In this document: piece by piece, positions 1 through 9,581 of the stretch
Numbering within the stretch: position 1 is the first letter of the stretch
Layout: each line of letters starts with the position of its first letter
Origin: Burkholderiales bacterium
Lineage (GTDB): Bacteria > Pseudomonadota > Gammaproteobacteria > Burkholderiales > Burkholderiaceae_D
DNA: 64,000 nt
Reading direction: 5' to 3'
NCBI GenBank assembly: GCA_947451925.1
Contig: CANGAW010000004.1
Span: forward strand, 1-64,000
The notes under the pieces: generated by a model
The model's input: only the letters and a program-made list of their open reading frames with translations
Databases searched by the model: none
What the model was told of the DNA's origin: nothing
Program-made: the position numbers and the translations under genes

Positions 1-2361
1 ATCAGTTTCAGTGCCACGGTCGCTACTCCCCTGCCCGGTGTCTATCGCGTCATTGTCGAATACAGTGAAGAAGAAGTCGGCCGGCTGGCGCTGAAAATGG
101 CACTGAGTCTGGTCTCACACGCCGCGCTCATTTCCAAGCCTGACACCACAAGCCAGGAGACACCCGAAGCCAGCGCTATGATCAATCAGTTGCGCGAACT
201 CGATGAAGACCTGCGGCTGGGACCCAGCACCGGCGCTATCGTCACCGCAGCGGTTGCCCGCGGCATTCCGTTTCGCCGCCTGACTGCAGGCAGTCTGGTG
301 CAATTCGGCTGGGGTCACCGCCAGCGGCGCATTCAGGCCGCTGAAGTCGACGCCACCAGTGCTGTAGCCGAAGCGATTGCGCAAGACAAAGACCTGACCA
401 AACATTTACTGCTCGCCTCAGGCGTACCGGTGCCGATTGGCGCGCCGGTGCAAACGGTAGACCAGGCCTGGGCGGTCGCGCAACGCATAGGCTTGCCAGT
501 CGTAGTCAAACCACAAAGCGGCAGTCAGGGACGGGGGGTGACAGTCAACATCGTCAGCCGCGAGCATCTTGAGATTGCCTTCAAAGCGGCCGCTGAAAGT
601 GGCGACGTGCTGGTTGAAAAATATTTACCCGGCGGTGATTTTCGTCTGCTGGTCGTCGGTCAGCAATTGGTTGCCGCAGCGCGCCGCGACCCGCCTTTCG
701 TCATCGGTGACGGGAAAAACACCGTGCGCGAACTGGTGGACATCGTCAATGCCGACCCGCGCCGCGGTGACGGCCATGCCACCTCGCTGACCAAAATCCG
801 CTTTGACGACATCGCCAAAGCCCGTCTGGACATTCAGGGCTTCACGCCCGAATCGATTCCTGAATCCGGCCGCCGTGTGGTCTTGCGTAACAACGCCAAC
901 CTCAGCACCGGTGGCACCGCAACCGACGTCACCGACGATGTGCATCCCGAAGTGGCTGCCCGCGTGATTGACGCTGCCCGCATGATAGGCCTGCATGTCT
1001 GCGGGGTCGATGTGGTCTGCGAGAGCGTACAAATTCCGCTTGAAGAACAAAGCGGCGGCATTGTTGAAGTCAATGCCGCGCCGGGACTACGCATGCACCT
1101 GAACCCTTCTTACGGCAAAGGCCGCAAGATAGGCGGCGCGATCATGAAGCAGCTGTATGAACCGGGTGACGATGGCCGTATTCCCCTGGTTGCTGTCTCC
1201 GGCGTCAATGGCAAAACCACCACCACCCGACTGATCAGCCATGTGCTGGCCAGCACCGGTCTGTGTGTTGGTATGACCAACACCGACGGCGTCTATGTCG
1301 GCGGCAGACAGACTGACAGTGGCGACTGCAGCGGCCCGAAAAGCGCGCGCAATGTGCTGGCGCACCCGGAAGTGCAGGCGGCGGTGCTGGAAACGGCACG
1401 CGGCGGTGTATTGCGCGAAGGACTGGGCTTTGATCGCTGCGCCGTAGCGGTGGTGACCAATGTGGGCGAAGGCGACCATCTGGGTCTCAATCATATTCAC
1501 ACGCCCGAGGATGTCGCCAGCGTCAAACAAATCGTGGTGCAAAACGTCGCGCCAAACGGCTTTGCCGTACTCAACGCCGCCGACCCGCTGGTGGCAGCCA
1601 TGGCAGCGCACTGCGCCGGACAAGTGATCTTCTTTGCACAAGACGCGCATCACCCGACGTTGGTGGCACATCGCGCCCGCGGCAAGCGTGTGGTGTTTGT
1701 TGAAGCGGGCCAGATCGTTGCCGCCGAAGGACAGCAGCAACACAAGCTGGCACTGAGCGAAGTGCCGCTGACCCGTGGTGGCCTGCTTGGCTTTCAGATC
1801 GAAAATACCTTAGCCGCAGTCGGCGCCTGCTGGGCGCTGGACCTGTCATGGCAGGCGCTGTGCGCAGGCATCAAGAGCTTTCATAACGACAGCAAAAATG
1901 CGCCGGGCCGCTTTAATGTGATGCATTATCGCGATGCCACCATCGTCGCCGACTATGGACACAACCCGCATGCGATGCGCGCACTGGTCGCCGCCTTCAA
2001 TGCACTGCCAGTAGCAGAAGGCAGCAAGCGCACAGTCGTCATCAGCGGCGCAGGCGACCGGCGCGACCAGGACATTCGCGAGCAAACTACCATCCTCGGC
2101 GCGGCCTTCGATAACGTGGTGCTGTATGAAGATGCCTGCCAGCGCGGTCGCGCCGAAGGCGAAGTCATTGGCTTATTGAGACAAGGACTCGATGGCGCGA
2201 GCCGCACCGTTCACGTCGAAGAAGTGTATGGCGAATTTCTGGCGATTGACCGCGGGCTGGCATTGCTCAATCCCGGCGATCAATGTCTGGTACTGGTGGA
2301 TCAGGTTGAAGAAGCGCTGGCGTATCTGCATGGACGCATTGCAGACGAAGGAAAAAGTTAA
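1..2361 (+). CDS. cphA: Cyanophycin synthetase (CphA family), 5' end outside window
   Basis: Polymerises Asp and Arg into the reserve peptide cyanophycin using ATP. The frame is open from base 1, and the residues before the ATG at 97 (VYRVIVEYSEEEVGRLAL) read like the CphA N-terminal region, so this is a partial gene and 97 is not the start. An ATP-grasp domain follows (GLPVVVKPQSGSQGRG near 493-540), then a Mur-ligase-like domain with the P-loop GVNGKTTTTR at 1201-1230 and the conserved stretch around GDCSGPKSARN. The C-terminal part has ADYGHNPHAM. Betaproteobacteria often carry two paralogues, CphA and a shorter CphA'; without the N-terminus I cannot say which this is. It is co-oriented with the predicted peptide-ligase cassette that starts 190 bases downstream. 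No cyanophycinase is in view. Confidence 0.93.
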   Translation: MSFSATVATPLPGVYRVIVEYSEEEVGRLALKMALSLVSHAALISKPDTTSQETPEASAMINQLRELDEDLRLGPSTGAIVTAAVARGIPFRRLTAGSLVQFGWGHRQRRIQAAEVDATSAVAEAIAQDKDLTKHLLLASGVPVPIGAPVQTVDQAWAVAQRIGLPVVVKPQSGSQGRGVTVNIVSREHLEIAFKAAAESGDVLVEKYLPGGDFRLLVVGQQLVAAARRDPPFVIGDGKNTVRELVDIVNADPRRGDGHATSLTKIRFDDIAKARLDIQGFTPESIPESGRRVVLRNNANLSTGGTATDVTDDVHPEVAARVIDAARMIGLHVCGVDVVCESVQIPLEEQSGGIVEVNAAPGLRMHLNPSYGKGRKIGGAIMKQLYEPGDDGRIPLVAVSGVNGKTTTTRLISHVLASTGLCVGMTNTDGVYVGGRQTDSGDCSGPKSARNVLAHPEVQAAVLETARGGVLREGLGFDRCAVAVVTNVGEGDHLGLNHIHTPEDVASVKQIVVQNVAPNGFAVLNAADPLVAAMAAHCAGQVIFFAQDAHHPTLVAHRARGKRVVFVEAGQIVAAEGQQQHKLALSEVPLTRGGLLGFQIENTLAAVGACWALDLSWQALCAGIKSFHNDSKNAPGRFNVMHYRDATIVADYGHNPHAMRALVAAFNALPVAEGSKRTVVISGAGDRRDQDIREQTTILGAAFDNVVLYEDACQRGRAEGEVIGLLRQGLDGASRTVHVEEVYGEFLAIDRGLALLNPGDQCLVLVDQVEEALAYLHGRIADEGKS

Positions 2362-2436
2362 GTCGCTGCGCAAACAGCAATTGCCGGGCATGCAAAGTGC
2401 TTTGCCTGAACTGAAACACTTTTTGCACAGCGACTT
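2360..2436. repeat. Nested inverted repeat after cphA
   Basis: Arms at 2360-2374 and 2422-2436 match as reverse complements at 14 of 15 bases (AAGTCGCTGCGCAAA against AAGTCGCTGTGCAAA). Inside them is a second small hairpin, GCAAAG-TG-CTTTGC, at 2392-2405. The outer left arm begins in the cphA stop codon. There is no T-run, so this is not a classical intrinsic terminator. It could stabilise the cphA mRNA 3' end or mark a processing site. Confidence 0.5.
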
Positions 2437-2551
2437 CCCACGGATTTGTCGCATGCCTGGGATTTTCCGACGACTTCATCGATGACGATTGATGAATGCA
2501 CATTTTTAGTGCGTGACCTGACGAGGCATTCAACGCTGCGGCTTATCGACC

Positions 2552-5500
2552 ATGTCTCTTCACATCGCCTTAAACCATGTCACCGAATATGAATACGACC
2601 GTCTGGTCGAGCTTGGTCCTCAGGTAATCCGGCTGCGGCCCGCACCGCATAGTCGTAACCAGATCGTTTCCTATTCGCTCAAAATCGAACCGGAAGCCCA
2701 CTTCATCAATTGGCAGCAAGACCCGTTTGCCAACTATCAGGCACGACTGGTTTTCAATGAGAAGACCACGCACTTCAAAGTCACGGTTGATGTGGTGGCC
2801 GAGATGGCGGTGTTTAATCCCTTCGATTTCTTTCTTGAGCCCGACGCGGAAAATTATCCGTTTACTTACAGCTCGCTGCTGAAGAAAGAACTCGGACCGT
2901 ATCTGCAAGTCGGCACACCGGCACCGAGCGTCAAAAATTATTTAAAGAAAATCGATCGCAGCACCATGCGCACGATTGATTTTCTGGTGAAAATCAATCA
3001 GCAACTGCAACAAGACATCAACTATCTGGTGCGCATGGAGCCGGGTGTGCAATCGCCCGAAGAAACCCTGACCAAGCGCAGCGGCTCGTGTCGCGACAGC
3101 GGCTGGCTGCTGGTGCAACTGCTGCGTCATTGCGGCCTGGCGGCCCGCTTTGTGTCGGGTTACCTGATTCAGTTAAAACCCGACGTCAAATCACTCGATG
3201 GCCCAAGCGGTGCCGAAGCCGACTTCACCGATCTGCATGCGTGGTGCGAGGTTTATCTGCCGGGTGCCGGCTGGATCGGGCTCGACCCGACTTCGGGCTT
3301 AATGGCAGGTGAAGGCCATATTCCGCTGGCCTGCACGCCTGAGCCTTCAGGCGCTGCACCGATCGAAGGCGGCGTAGAAAAATCCGAAGTGGTGTTCAAG
3401 CACCACATGGCAGTGACCCGTGTTTTAGAATCGCCGCGCGTCACCAAGCCCTACACCGAAGAGCAATGGGCTGAAGTGCTGGCGCTGGGCACTCAGGTTG
3501 ACGTGCAACTGAAAGAAAACGATGTGCGCCTGACCATGGGTGGCGAGCCGACGTTTGTCGCGGTCACTGGCCGCGACGAAGGCGAATGGAACACCGATGC
3601 GCTGGGGCCTACCAAGCGCGGCTTTGCCACCGACCTGGTAGAAAAACTGCGCAATGAATATGGCCGCGGCGGCTTTTTGCATTACGGTCAGGGCAAGTGG
3701 TATCCGGGCGAACAGTTACCGCGCTGGGCCTTGTCGATTTGCTGGCGCGCCGATGGCACGCCGGTGTGGCAAAATCCGGCGCTGTTTGCCGACGAACGCG
3801 AACCAGTTATCTATACCAGCGAGGATGCGCGCCGTTTTATTCATACGCTCACTGACAAGCTCGGCCTGACCGATAATTTTATTCGTCCCGGTTATGAAGA
3901 CGCGCTGTATTACCAATGGCGCGAAGCACGTTTGCCGATCAATGTCGACACCGCCGATTCCAAGCTGGATGACGAGCTTGAGCGCAACCGCCTGCGCCGC
4001 GTGTTCGAGAAAAAAATGGAATCCGTGGTCGGCTATGTGCTGCCCTTGCAAATGGCCAAAGACGAATCGGGCTGGATCACCGGACCCTGGACCTTCCGCG
4101 ACAACACCATGTACCTGATGCCCGGCGATTCGCCTATGGGTTATCGCTTGCCGCTGGACGCGCTGCCTTGGGTCAGAAAAGCCGAGTATCCGTATCTGAT
4201 CGAACAAGACCCGTTTGCACCACGTGGACCGCTGCCGGCTACATTCGCACTACGCAGTCAGTCACGCGAGTCGGCTGCAGCGCCTGCAGCAGCCGTGGTG
4301 ATCCCGAAAAAATTCGAATCCGATGCCAGCGTGGCGCGCACCGCGCTCTGCGTTGAAACCCGCGACCCGATGCGCGCCAATGGCCCGAAAGCCGAAAACG
4401 CCTTTGGCGGCAAAACCGGCTCGCTCTATGTCTTCATGCCACCGGTTGAAAAACTGGAAGATTACTTGTCGCTGCTTGGCGCAATCGAGGCCACGGCCGA
4501 AGAGTGTCAGTTGAAAATTGTGCTGGAAGGCTATCCACCGCCACGCGATCCGCGCCTGAAGATCTTGCAAGTGACGCCAGACCCCGGCGTGATCGAAGTC
4601 AATATTCATCCGGCACACAACTGGAAAGAGATTGTCGACCATACCGAATTTTTGTATCAGGCCGCATTCGAAACCCGGCTCTCGGCAGAAAAATTCATGA
4701 CCGACGGTCGCCATACCGGCACCGGCGGCGGCAATCACTTTGTGATGGGCGGCGCCACACCGGCAGACAGCCCTTTCCTGCGCCGTCCCGAATTATTGGC
4801 CAGCCTGATTTTGTACTGGCATAACCACCCCAGCCTGTCCTATCTGTTCAGCGGCATGTTCATCGGGCCGACCAGTCAGGCGCCGCGGGTGGATGAAGCG
4901 CGCAATGACCAGTTATATGAACTGGAAATTGCACTGGATGCCATTCACACCCATCGCAAAAAATATCAAGAGGACATGCCGCCGTGGATTGTCGACCGCA
5001 CGCTACGCAATATTCTGATCGACGTAACAGGCAACACCCATCGCAGCGAATTCTGTATCGACAAACTGTATTCGCCAGACAGCAGCACTGGCCGGCTTGG
5101 TTTGCTGGAGCTGCGCGCATTTGAAATGCCACCGCATGCGCGCATGAGCATTGTGCAGCAACTGCTGCTGCGCGCTTTAATTGCCCGCTTCTGGGATCAA
5201 CCGTATATTGCGCCGGTAACCCGCTGGGGTACCGAGCTGCATGACCGTTTTTTATTGCATCATTTCGTGCAAACAGATTTTGCCGACGTCATCACAGAAA
5301 TGCAGCAGGCCGGCTTTGCGTTCAAGGCCGACTGGTTTGCACCGCACCTGGAATTCCGTTTCCCGCTGATCGGCACGCTGCAAAGCATGGGCATGGAAAT
5401 GACACTGCGCAGCGCACTCGAACCCTGGCATGTAATGGGTGAAGAAAGCACCGCTGGTGGTACGGCACGTTATGTCGATTCCTCGTTAGAGCGCATTGAA

Positions 5501-5911
5501 GTGCGGGTACAGGGTTTGAATCAGAGCCGCTATGTCGTCACCTGCAATGGTGTGCCGGTGCCGCTGCAATCAACCGGCACGACTGGTGAATATGTTGCCG
5601 GCGTGCGCTACAAAGCGTGGAATCCGCCATCGAGCCTGCACCCAAGCATAGACATGCATGCACCTCTGACTTTTGATCTGGTTGATACCTGGATGAAGCG
5701 CTCCATCGGCGGATGCCAGTATCATGTGGTTCATCCTGGTGGACTGGCGTATGAATCCTTCCCGATTAATGCTTACGAAGCGCAGGCACGTCGTCTGGGT
5801 CGCTTCTTCCGCATGGGACACACGCCGGGGGCCATGCCTGATTTACCGCCGACCATTGCAACAGCCGGCAGTCGTGAACATCCGTTCACGCTGGATTTGC
5901 GTCGCACGTAA
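2552..5911 (+). CDS. Transglutaminase-like protein with C-terminal DUF2126 putative amidoligase domain
   Basis: A 1119-residue protein of two halves. The first ~300 residues are a bacterial transglutaminase-like N-terminal domain and core; the catalytic triad is visible as Cys180 in RSGSCRDSG, His in DLHAWCEVY and Asp in WIGLDPTSG. The rest is DUF2126, predicted in the literature to be a glutamine-synthetase-fold amidoligase; GTGGGNHFVMGG and LELRAFEMPPH are candidate ATP/metal-binding segments by analogy. It starts a cassette: the next gene begins 18 bases after its stop and encodes a permuted ATP-grasp/alpha-E protein, followed by another transglutaminase. The set resembles the predicted peptide-synthesis neighbourhoods described for ATP-grasp/alpha-E proteins. 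Substrate and product are unknown. The protein has no signal peptide, so cytoplasmic action is likely. Confidence 0.88.
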   Translation: MSLHIALNHVTEYEYDRLVELGPQVIRLRPAPHSRNQIVSYSLKIEPEAHFINWQQDPFANYQARLVFNEKTTHFKVTVDVVAEMAVFNPFDFFLEPDAENYPFTYSSLLKKELGPYLQVGTPAPSVKNYLKKIDRSTMRTIDFLVKINQQLQQDINYLVRMEPGVQSPEETLTKRSGSCRDSGWLLVQLLRHCGLAARFVSGYLIQLKPDVKSLDGPSGAEADFTDLHAWCEVYLPGAGWIGLDPTSGLMAGEGHIPLACTPEPSGAAPIEGGVEKSEVVFKHHMAVTRVLESPRVTKPYTEEQWAEVLALGTQVDVQLKENDVRLTMGGEPTFVAVTGRDEGEWNTDALGPTKRGFATDLVEKLRNEYGRGGFLHYGQGKWYPGEQLPRWALSICWRADGTPVWQNPALFADEREPVIYTSEDARRFIHTLTDKLGLTDNFIRPGYEDALYYQWREARLPINVDTADSKLDDELERNRLRRVFEKKMESVVGYVLPLQMAKDESGWITGPWTFRDNTMYLMPGDSPMGYRLPLDALPWVRKAEYPYLIEQDPFAPRGPLPATFALRSQSRESAAAPAAAVVIPKKFESDASVARTALCVETRDPMRANGPKAENAFGGKTGSLYVFMPPVEKLEDYLSLLGAIEATAEECQLKIVLEGYPPPRDPRLKILQVTPDPGVIEVNIHPAHNWKEIVDHTEFLYQAAFETRLSAEKFMTDGRHTGTGGGNHFVMGGATPADSPFLRRPELLASLILYWHNHPSLSYLFSGMFIGPTSQAPRVDEARNDQLYELEIALDAIHTHRKKYQEDMPPWIVDRTLRNILIDVTGNTHRSEFCIDKLYSPDSSTGRLGLLELRAFEMPPHARMSIVQQLLLRALIARFWDQPYIAPVTRWGTELHDRFLLHHFVQTDFADVITEMQQAGFAFKADWFAPHLEFRFPLIGTLQSMGMEMTLRSALEPWHVMGEESTAGGTARYVDSSLERIEVRVQGLNQSRYVVTCNGVPVPLQSTGTTGEYVAGVRYKAWNPPSSLHPSIDMHAPLTFDLVDTWMKRSIGGCQYHVVHPGGLAYESFPINAYEAQARRLGRFFRMGHTPGAMPDLPPTIATAGSREHPFTLDLRRT

Positions 5912-5929
5912 CGAAAACGAAAAGACCCT

Positions 5930-8587
5930 GTGGAGCCTTCCAAACCAGATGCCGACATGACTGACCCTGGCCTGTCACTGGCGGAGCATGTCGCGCAGCT
6001 GGCACCGAAGGCAGCCGATGGTCATTTCGATGAATTGCGCGCAACGCCTGCCGGAGCCGGCGACAAGTCCGATGCATTGAGCAAAGACTGGCAAGATTTT
6101 TTTGCCCAGCTGGATGTCAACGGCCTGCAAGACTTTAACCGTCGCACGCGCGAGCTGGCCCGTCAGGTGCGCGACAACGGCATTACCTACAATATCTATG
6201 CGGATGAGGATGGTCCGCAACGGCCGTGGTCGGTGGATTTGTTCCCGCTCATTATTGGCCACAGCGAGTGGCAGAAAATTGAAGCCGGCGTAGTGCAACG
6301 CGCCCAACTGCTGGAAAAAATCATTGCCGACGTCTATGGTTCGCAGCAACTGCTGCGCGAAGCGATGATTCCGGCAGCACTGGTTCAAGGGCACCCGGGT
6401 TATCTGCGCGAGATGCATGGCGTGGTGCCCGCAGGCGGCAAGTACCTGCCCATCGTAGCGCTCGATCTGGCACGCGGCCCGGACGGCAACTGGTCGGTGG
6501 TGTCGCAACGAACGCAGGCACCGTCAGGCCTTGGCTACCTGCTGGAAAACCGCACGCTGATCTCGCGCCAGTTTCCCGAAGCTTACGATGCAATGCAGGT
6601 TGAACCTCTGGCCGATGTGTATCGCGACTTTATCGATGCCCTCAAAAAACTCAGCCCCGCAGGCAATGATTCGCACATTGCATTGCTGACTCCGGGGCCT
6701 TATAACGAAACCTATTTCGAGCATGCCTATCTGGCGCGGCATCTGGGCCTGACACTGGCTGAAGGCAGCGACCTGACGGTTAGAGATCAGCATTTGTATC
6801 TGCGTACCCTGCGTGGCCTGGAACCCGTGCATGTACTGCTCAAGCGGCTGGACGATGAATTTCTTGATCCGCTGGAGTTGCGCGCCGATTCTACGCTGGG
6901 CGTGCCGGGACTCTTGCAAGCGGTACGCGCCGGTAATGTGGTGCTGGCCAATGCACCGGGCTCGGCATTTCTGGAGTCGCCTGCCCTGCTCGGATTTATG
7001 CCGGCCCTGAGTCAGCGGCTGTTAAACGAGCCGCTGAAACTGCCTGCGTTAAATACCTGGTGGTGTGGCGAGCGTGCCGCCATGGAAGCGGCGCTGCCGC
7101 AACTGCGCCACAGCACCTTCAAACCCACTTATCCGGGCTCGCTCTTGCACGACACTTTCGAGCCCACACTGGGTCGCGAATTAAGCCAGTCGCAGCGCGA
7201 CGAATGGGTGGGCCGCATTACCCGCCAGCCTGACGCCCACACCATACAAAGCACGATCACGATGGCCCAGCTGCCCACCTGGCAGAGTGCGACTGCAGCC
7301 GCCTCGGCGCGCTCGATTGTGCCACGCTCTTTCATGCTGCGGGTGTTCGCACTCAGTAACGGTCCGCAATCCTGGTATGTGCTGCCCGGCGGTCTGGCCC
7401 GCATCGCCATGGCGCAAAATGGCGTGGCTTCCATGCAGCGTGGCGGCAGTAGCGCCGATGTCTGGGTCAAGCGCAGCACGCAACTGCCCTTGCGCATGCC
7501 TGCCTCAGTACTGCCTGCAACGAAGGTGCTGTATCAAAGAAAGCGCCTGGTCACCAGCCGCGCCGCAGAAAATCTGTTCTGGCTGGGACGCTATGCGGAG
7601 CGCAGCGAAAACACCTTAAGGCTAGCCCGGCTTTGTCTGGAAAGTCTCAACGGTGAAACACCGACTTCGCGCCGCTTATGGAACTGGCTGCAGGCGCTGG
7701 CCCAGAAAGAAGGCTTGGTGCCCATCGGCGTGCCGGCCACCCATGCGCAGTCGGACAGCGATGCCGACATGCCTTCCGCATCGGGCCGCATGCGGCGCCG
7801 TATTTTTGAGCGCACCCTGATTGATTGTCTGGACCAGCATGAACAGCACACCAGTGTCGGCTACAACTTGCGCGCGGTAAAACGCGCGGCCTCGGCGGTC
7901 AGAGAACGCTTGTCCACCGAGCAGTGGAGCACCATCGGCAGCTGCGTACAAGACTTCCATGAAGACTGCACCGACACCATTGCCCACCATGATTATTCGC
8001 CAACCCGGGCACTGGCCGGCCTGACCCGGGCCAGCACCGCATTAGCTGCCATTACCGGCGCGCAGTCCGACCGCATGACGCGCGACGATGGCTGGCAGTT
8101 ATTAACTGTGGGCCGTTATCTGGAGCGGCTGGGTTTTCTGACGTCGGCACTGGAACTCGGCCTGCGCGCCGGCGTTCTGGATCGCCCTGCTGAAGATGGC
8201 TCTGGCTTCGTTGCTTTGCTCGCGCTGTTCGACAGTACCATTACTTATCAGGCGCAAAATCAGCAAAGCCGCGAGCTGGCCGCTTTACTCGATTTGCTGG
8301 TGCTGGATAACGAGAATCCACGCTCGCTGGCCTGGGTGGCGCGCACTTTACGCACGCGCCTGTCCAAACTGGCAGGCGCAGGCACGCCAGAGGCCGAGGC
8401 ACTGACGCAATCGATTCCGGATTTGTCGAGCTGGCAGTTAGAGGCTCTGGCTACACCTGACGCTGATGGCAAGCTTGGTGATTTACTTGAAGGGCTGGCG
8501 AGTTGCAGCAAGGCCGTGCACATCATTTCAGAATCGATCAGTGCCCGCTATTTCAGCCATACCCGCGACCACAGCATTCAGGCCTGA
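5930..8587 (+). CDS. Circularly permuted ATP-grasp protein fused to alpha-E domain
   Basis: An 885-residue fusion. Residues ~60-510 are a circularly permuted ATP-grasp ligase (NGITYNIYADEDGPQRPW near the start; SADVWVKRS near its end). Residues ~540-870 are an all-helical alpha-E domain starting at SRAAENLFWLGRYAERSE. In many genomes these are two adjacent genes; here they are one chain. ATP-grasp enzymes join a carboxylate to an amine through an acyl-phosphate, so a peptide or isopeptide bond is the expected product; the role of alpha-E is unknown. The GTG at 5930 is 18 bases after the upstream stop; an in-frame ATG at 5957 is an alternative start. The stop is 2 bases from the next ATG, so translational coupling is likely. 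Confidence 0.9.
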   Translation: MEPSKPDADMTDPGLSLAEHVAQLAPKAADGHFDELRATPAGAGDKSDALSKDWQDFFAQLDVNGLQDFNRRTRELARQVRDNGITYNIYADEDGPQRPWSVDLFPLIIGHSEWQKIEAGVVQRAQLLEKIIADVYGSQQLLREAMIPAALVQGHPGYLREMHGVVPAGGKYLPIVALDLARGPDGNWSVVSQRTQAPSGLGYLLENRTLISRQFPEAYDAMQVEPLADVYRDFIDALKKLSPAGNDSHIALLTPGPYNETYFEHAYLARHLGLTLAEGSDLTVRDQHLYLRTLRGLEPVHVLLKRLDDEFLDPLELRADSTLGVPGLLQAVRAGNVVLANAPGSAFLESPALLGFMPALSQRLLNEPLKLPALNTWWCGERAAMEAALPQLRHSTFKPTYPGSLLHDTFEPTLGRELSQSQRDEWVGRITRQPDAHTIQSTITMAQLPTWQSATAAASARSIVPRSFMLRVFALSNGPQSWYVLPGGLARIAMAQNGVASMQRGGSSADVWVKRSTQLPLRMPASVLPATKVLYQRKRLVTSRAAENLFWLGRYAERSENTLRLARLCLESLNGETPTSRRLWNWLQALAQKEGLVPIGVPATHAQSDSDADMPSASGRMRRRIFERTLIDCLDQHEQHTSVGYNLRAVKRAASAVRERLSTEQWSTIGSCVQDFHEDCTDTIAHHDYSPTRALAGLTRASTALAAITGAQSDRMTRDDGWQLLTVGRYLERLGFLTSALELGLRAGVLDRPAEDGSGFVALLALFDSTITYQAQNQQSRELAALLDLLVLDNENPRSLAWVARTLRTRLSKLAGAGTPEAEALTQSIPDLSSWQLEALATPDADGKLGDLLEGLASCSKAVHIISESISARYFSHTRDHSIQA

Positions 8588-8589
8588 CC

Positions 8590-9552
8590 ATGCTGCTCAC
8601 TGTTACCCACGACACCACCTATCGCTACACGCCGCTGGTCGAAATTGCGCAGCACATCGCGCATCTGAAACCGCATGACAGCGCGACTCAGCGCGTCCAT
8701 CATTCCACGTTAACGGTGTCGCCTGAACCGGACTGGAAACATGAATATCAGGATGTATTTGGTAATGTACGTTCGTTTTTTTCGATACAACACCGGCATG
8801 ATGCCTTGCATGTATCAGCCAACAGTCTGATCGAAACCCGTGCGCTGGAATTCGACCGGCGCACTGCCAGCGCCACGACCTCCTGGGAAGCGGTGCGCGA
8901 ACATTTCCGCTATCACAGCAGTGCCAGCTGGGATCCGGCCACCGAATATACTTTTGCGTCACCTTACATCGTGCGGCATGCCGAATTTACCGAATTTGTG
9001 CGGCCTGTTTTCACACCCAACCGGCCTTTGCTGGAAGCCGCGATCAGTCTGATGGAGCGTATTCATCATGATCTGAAATACGTTAGCCAGAGCACCGACA
9101 TCAATACCCCGGCCCATGTTGCGCTGGCACGGCGCGAAGGCGTGTGTCAGGATTTTGCCCACATCTTTTTGTCGTGCGTGCGCAGTCTGGGACTGGCGGC
9201 GCGCTATGTCAGCGGCTATCTGCTGACCGAGCCGCCACCGGGCCAGCCGCGACTGATTGGCAACGATGCTTCACACGCCTGGGTATCTTTGTATATGCCG
9301 GACTTGAAAAGTACAAACGGCAGTTTGCGCGGACAGTGGATAGACCTGGACCCGACCAATAACCGCTGGGGTCTGGGTTCACCGGGCGAAGACTATATTG
9401 CGCTGGCGCTGGGCCGCGACTATGCCGATGTGTCGCCGGTGCGCGGGGTAATTCGGGGTGGCGCGCAACATGTGCTGGATGTGGGCGTGACTGTGGCACC
9501 AGCCAGTGCAAGCGCCCTGCCAACCCCTACACAGTTGTCCGGCATACTTTGA
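8590..9552 (+). CDS. Transglutaminase-like cysteine protein, cassette member
   Basis: A 320-residue protein with a beta-rich bacterial transglutaminase N-terminal domain (LLTVTHDTTYRYTPLVEIAQ) and a transglutaminase core. The triad is Cys186 (REGVCQDFAH), His in NDASHAWVSLY and Asp in WIDLDPTNN. The frame is open upstream, but the ATG at 8590, two bases after the preceding stop, gives the proper domain boundary. Such proteins usually act as amidases or peptidases, so it may trim or release the product of the ligases encoded just upstream. It is the last gene of the cassette; the next gene is convergent. No Anbu-type proteasome gene, often found in such neighbourhoods, is present on this side. 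Confidence 0.9.
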   Translation: MLLTVTHDTTYRYTPLVEIAQHIAHLKPHDSATQRVHHSTLTVSPEPDWKHEYQDVFGNVRSFFSIQHRHDALHVSANSLIETRALEFDRRTASATTSWEAVREHFRYHSSASWDPATEYTFASPYIVRHAEFTEFVRPVFTPNRPLLEAAISLMERIHHDLKYVSQSTDINTPAHVALARREGVCQDFAHIFLSCVRSLGLAARYVSGYLLTEPPPGQPRLIGNDASHAWVSLYMPDLKSTNGSLRGQWIDLDPTNNRWGLGSPGEDYIALALGRDYADVSPVRGVIRGGAQHVLDVGVTVAPASASALPTPTQLSGIL

Positions 9553-9581
9553 CGTCACTTGTGATTGATTTTGGGACCGAC

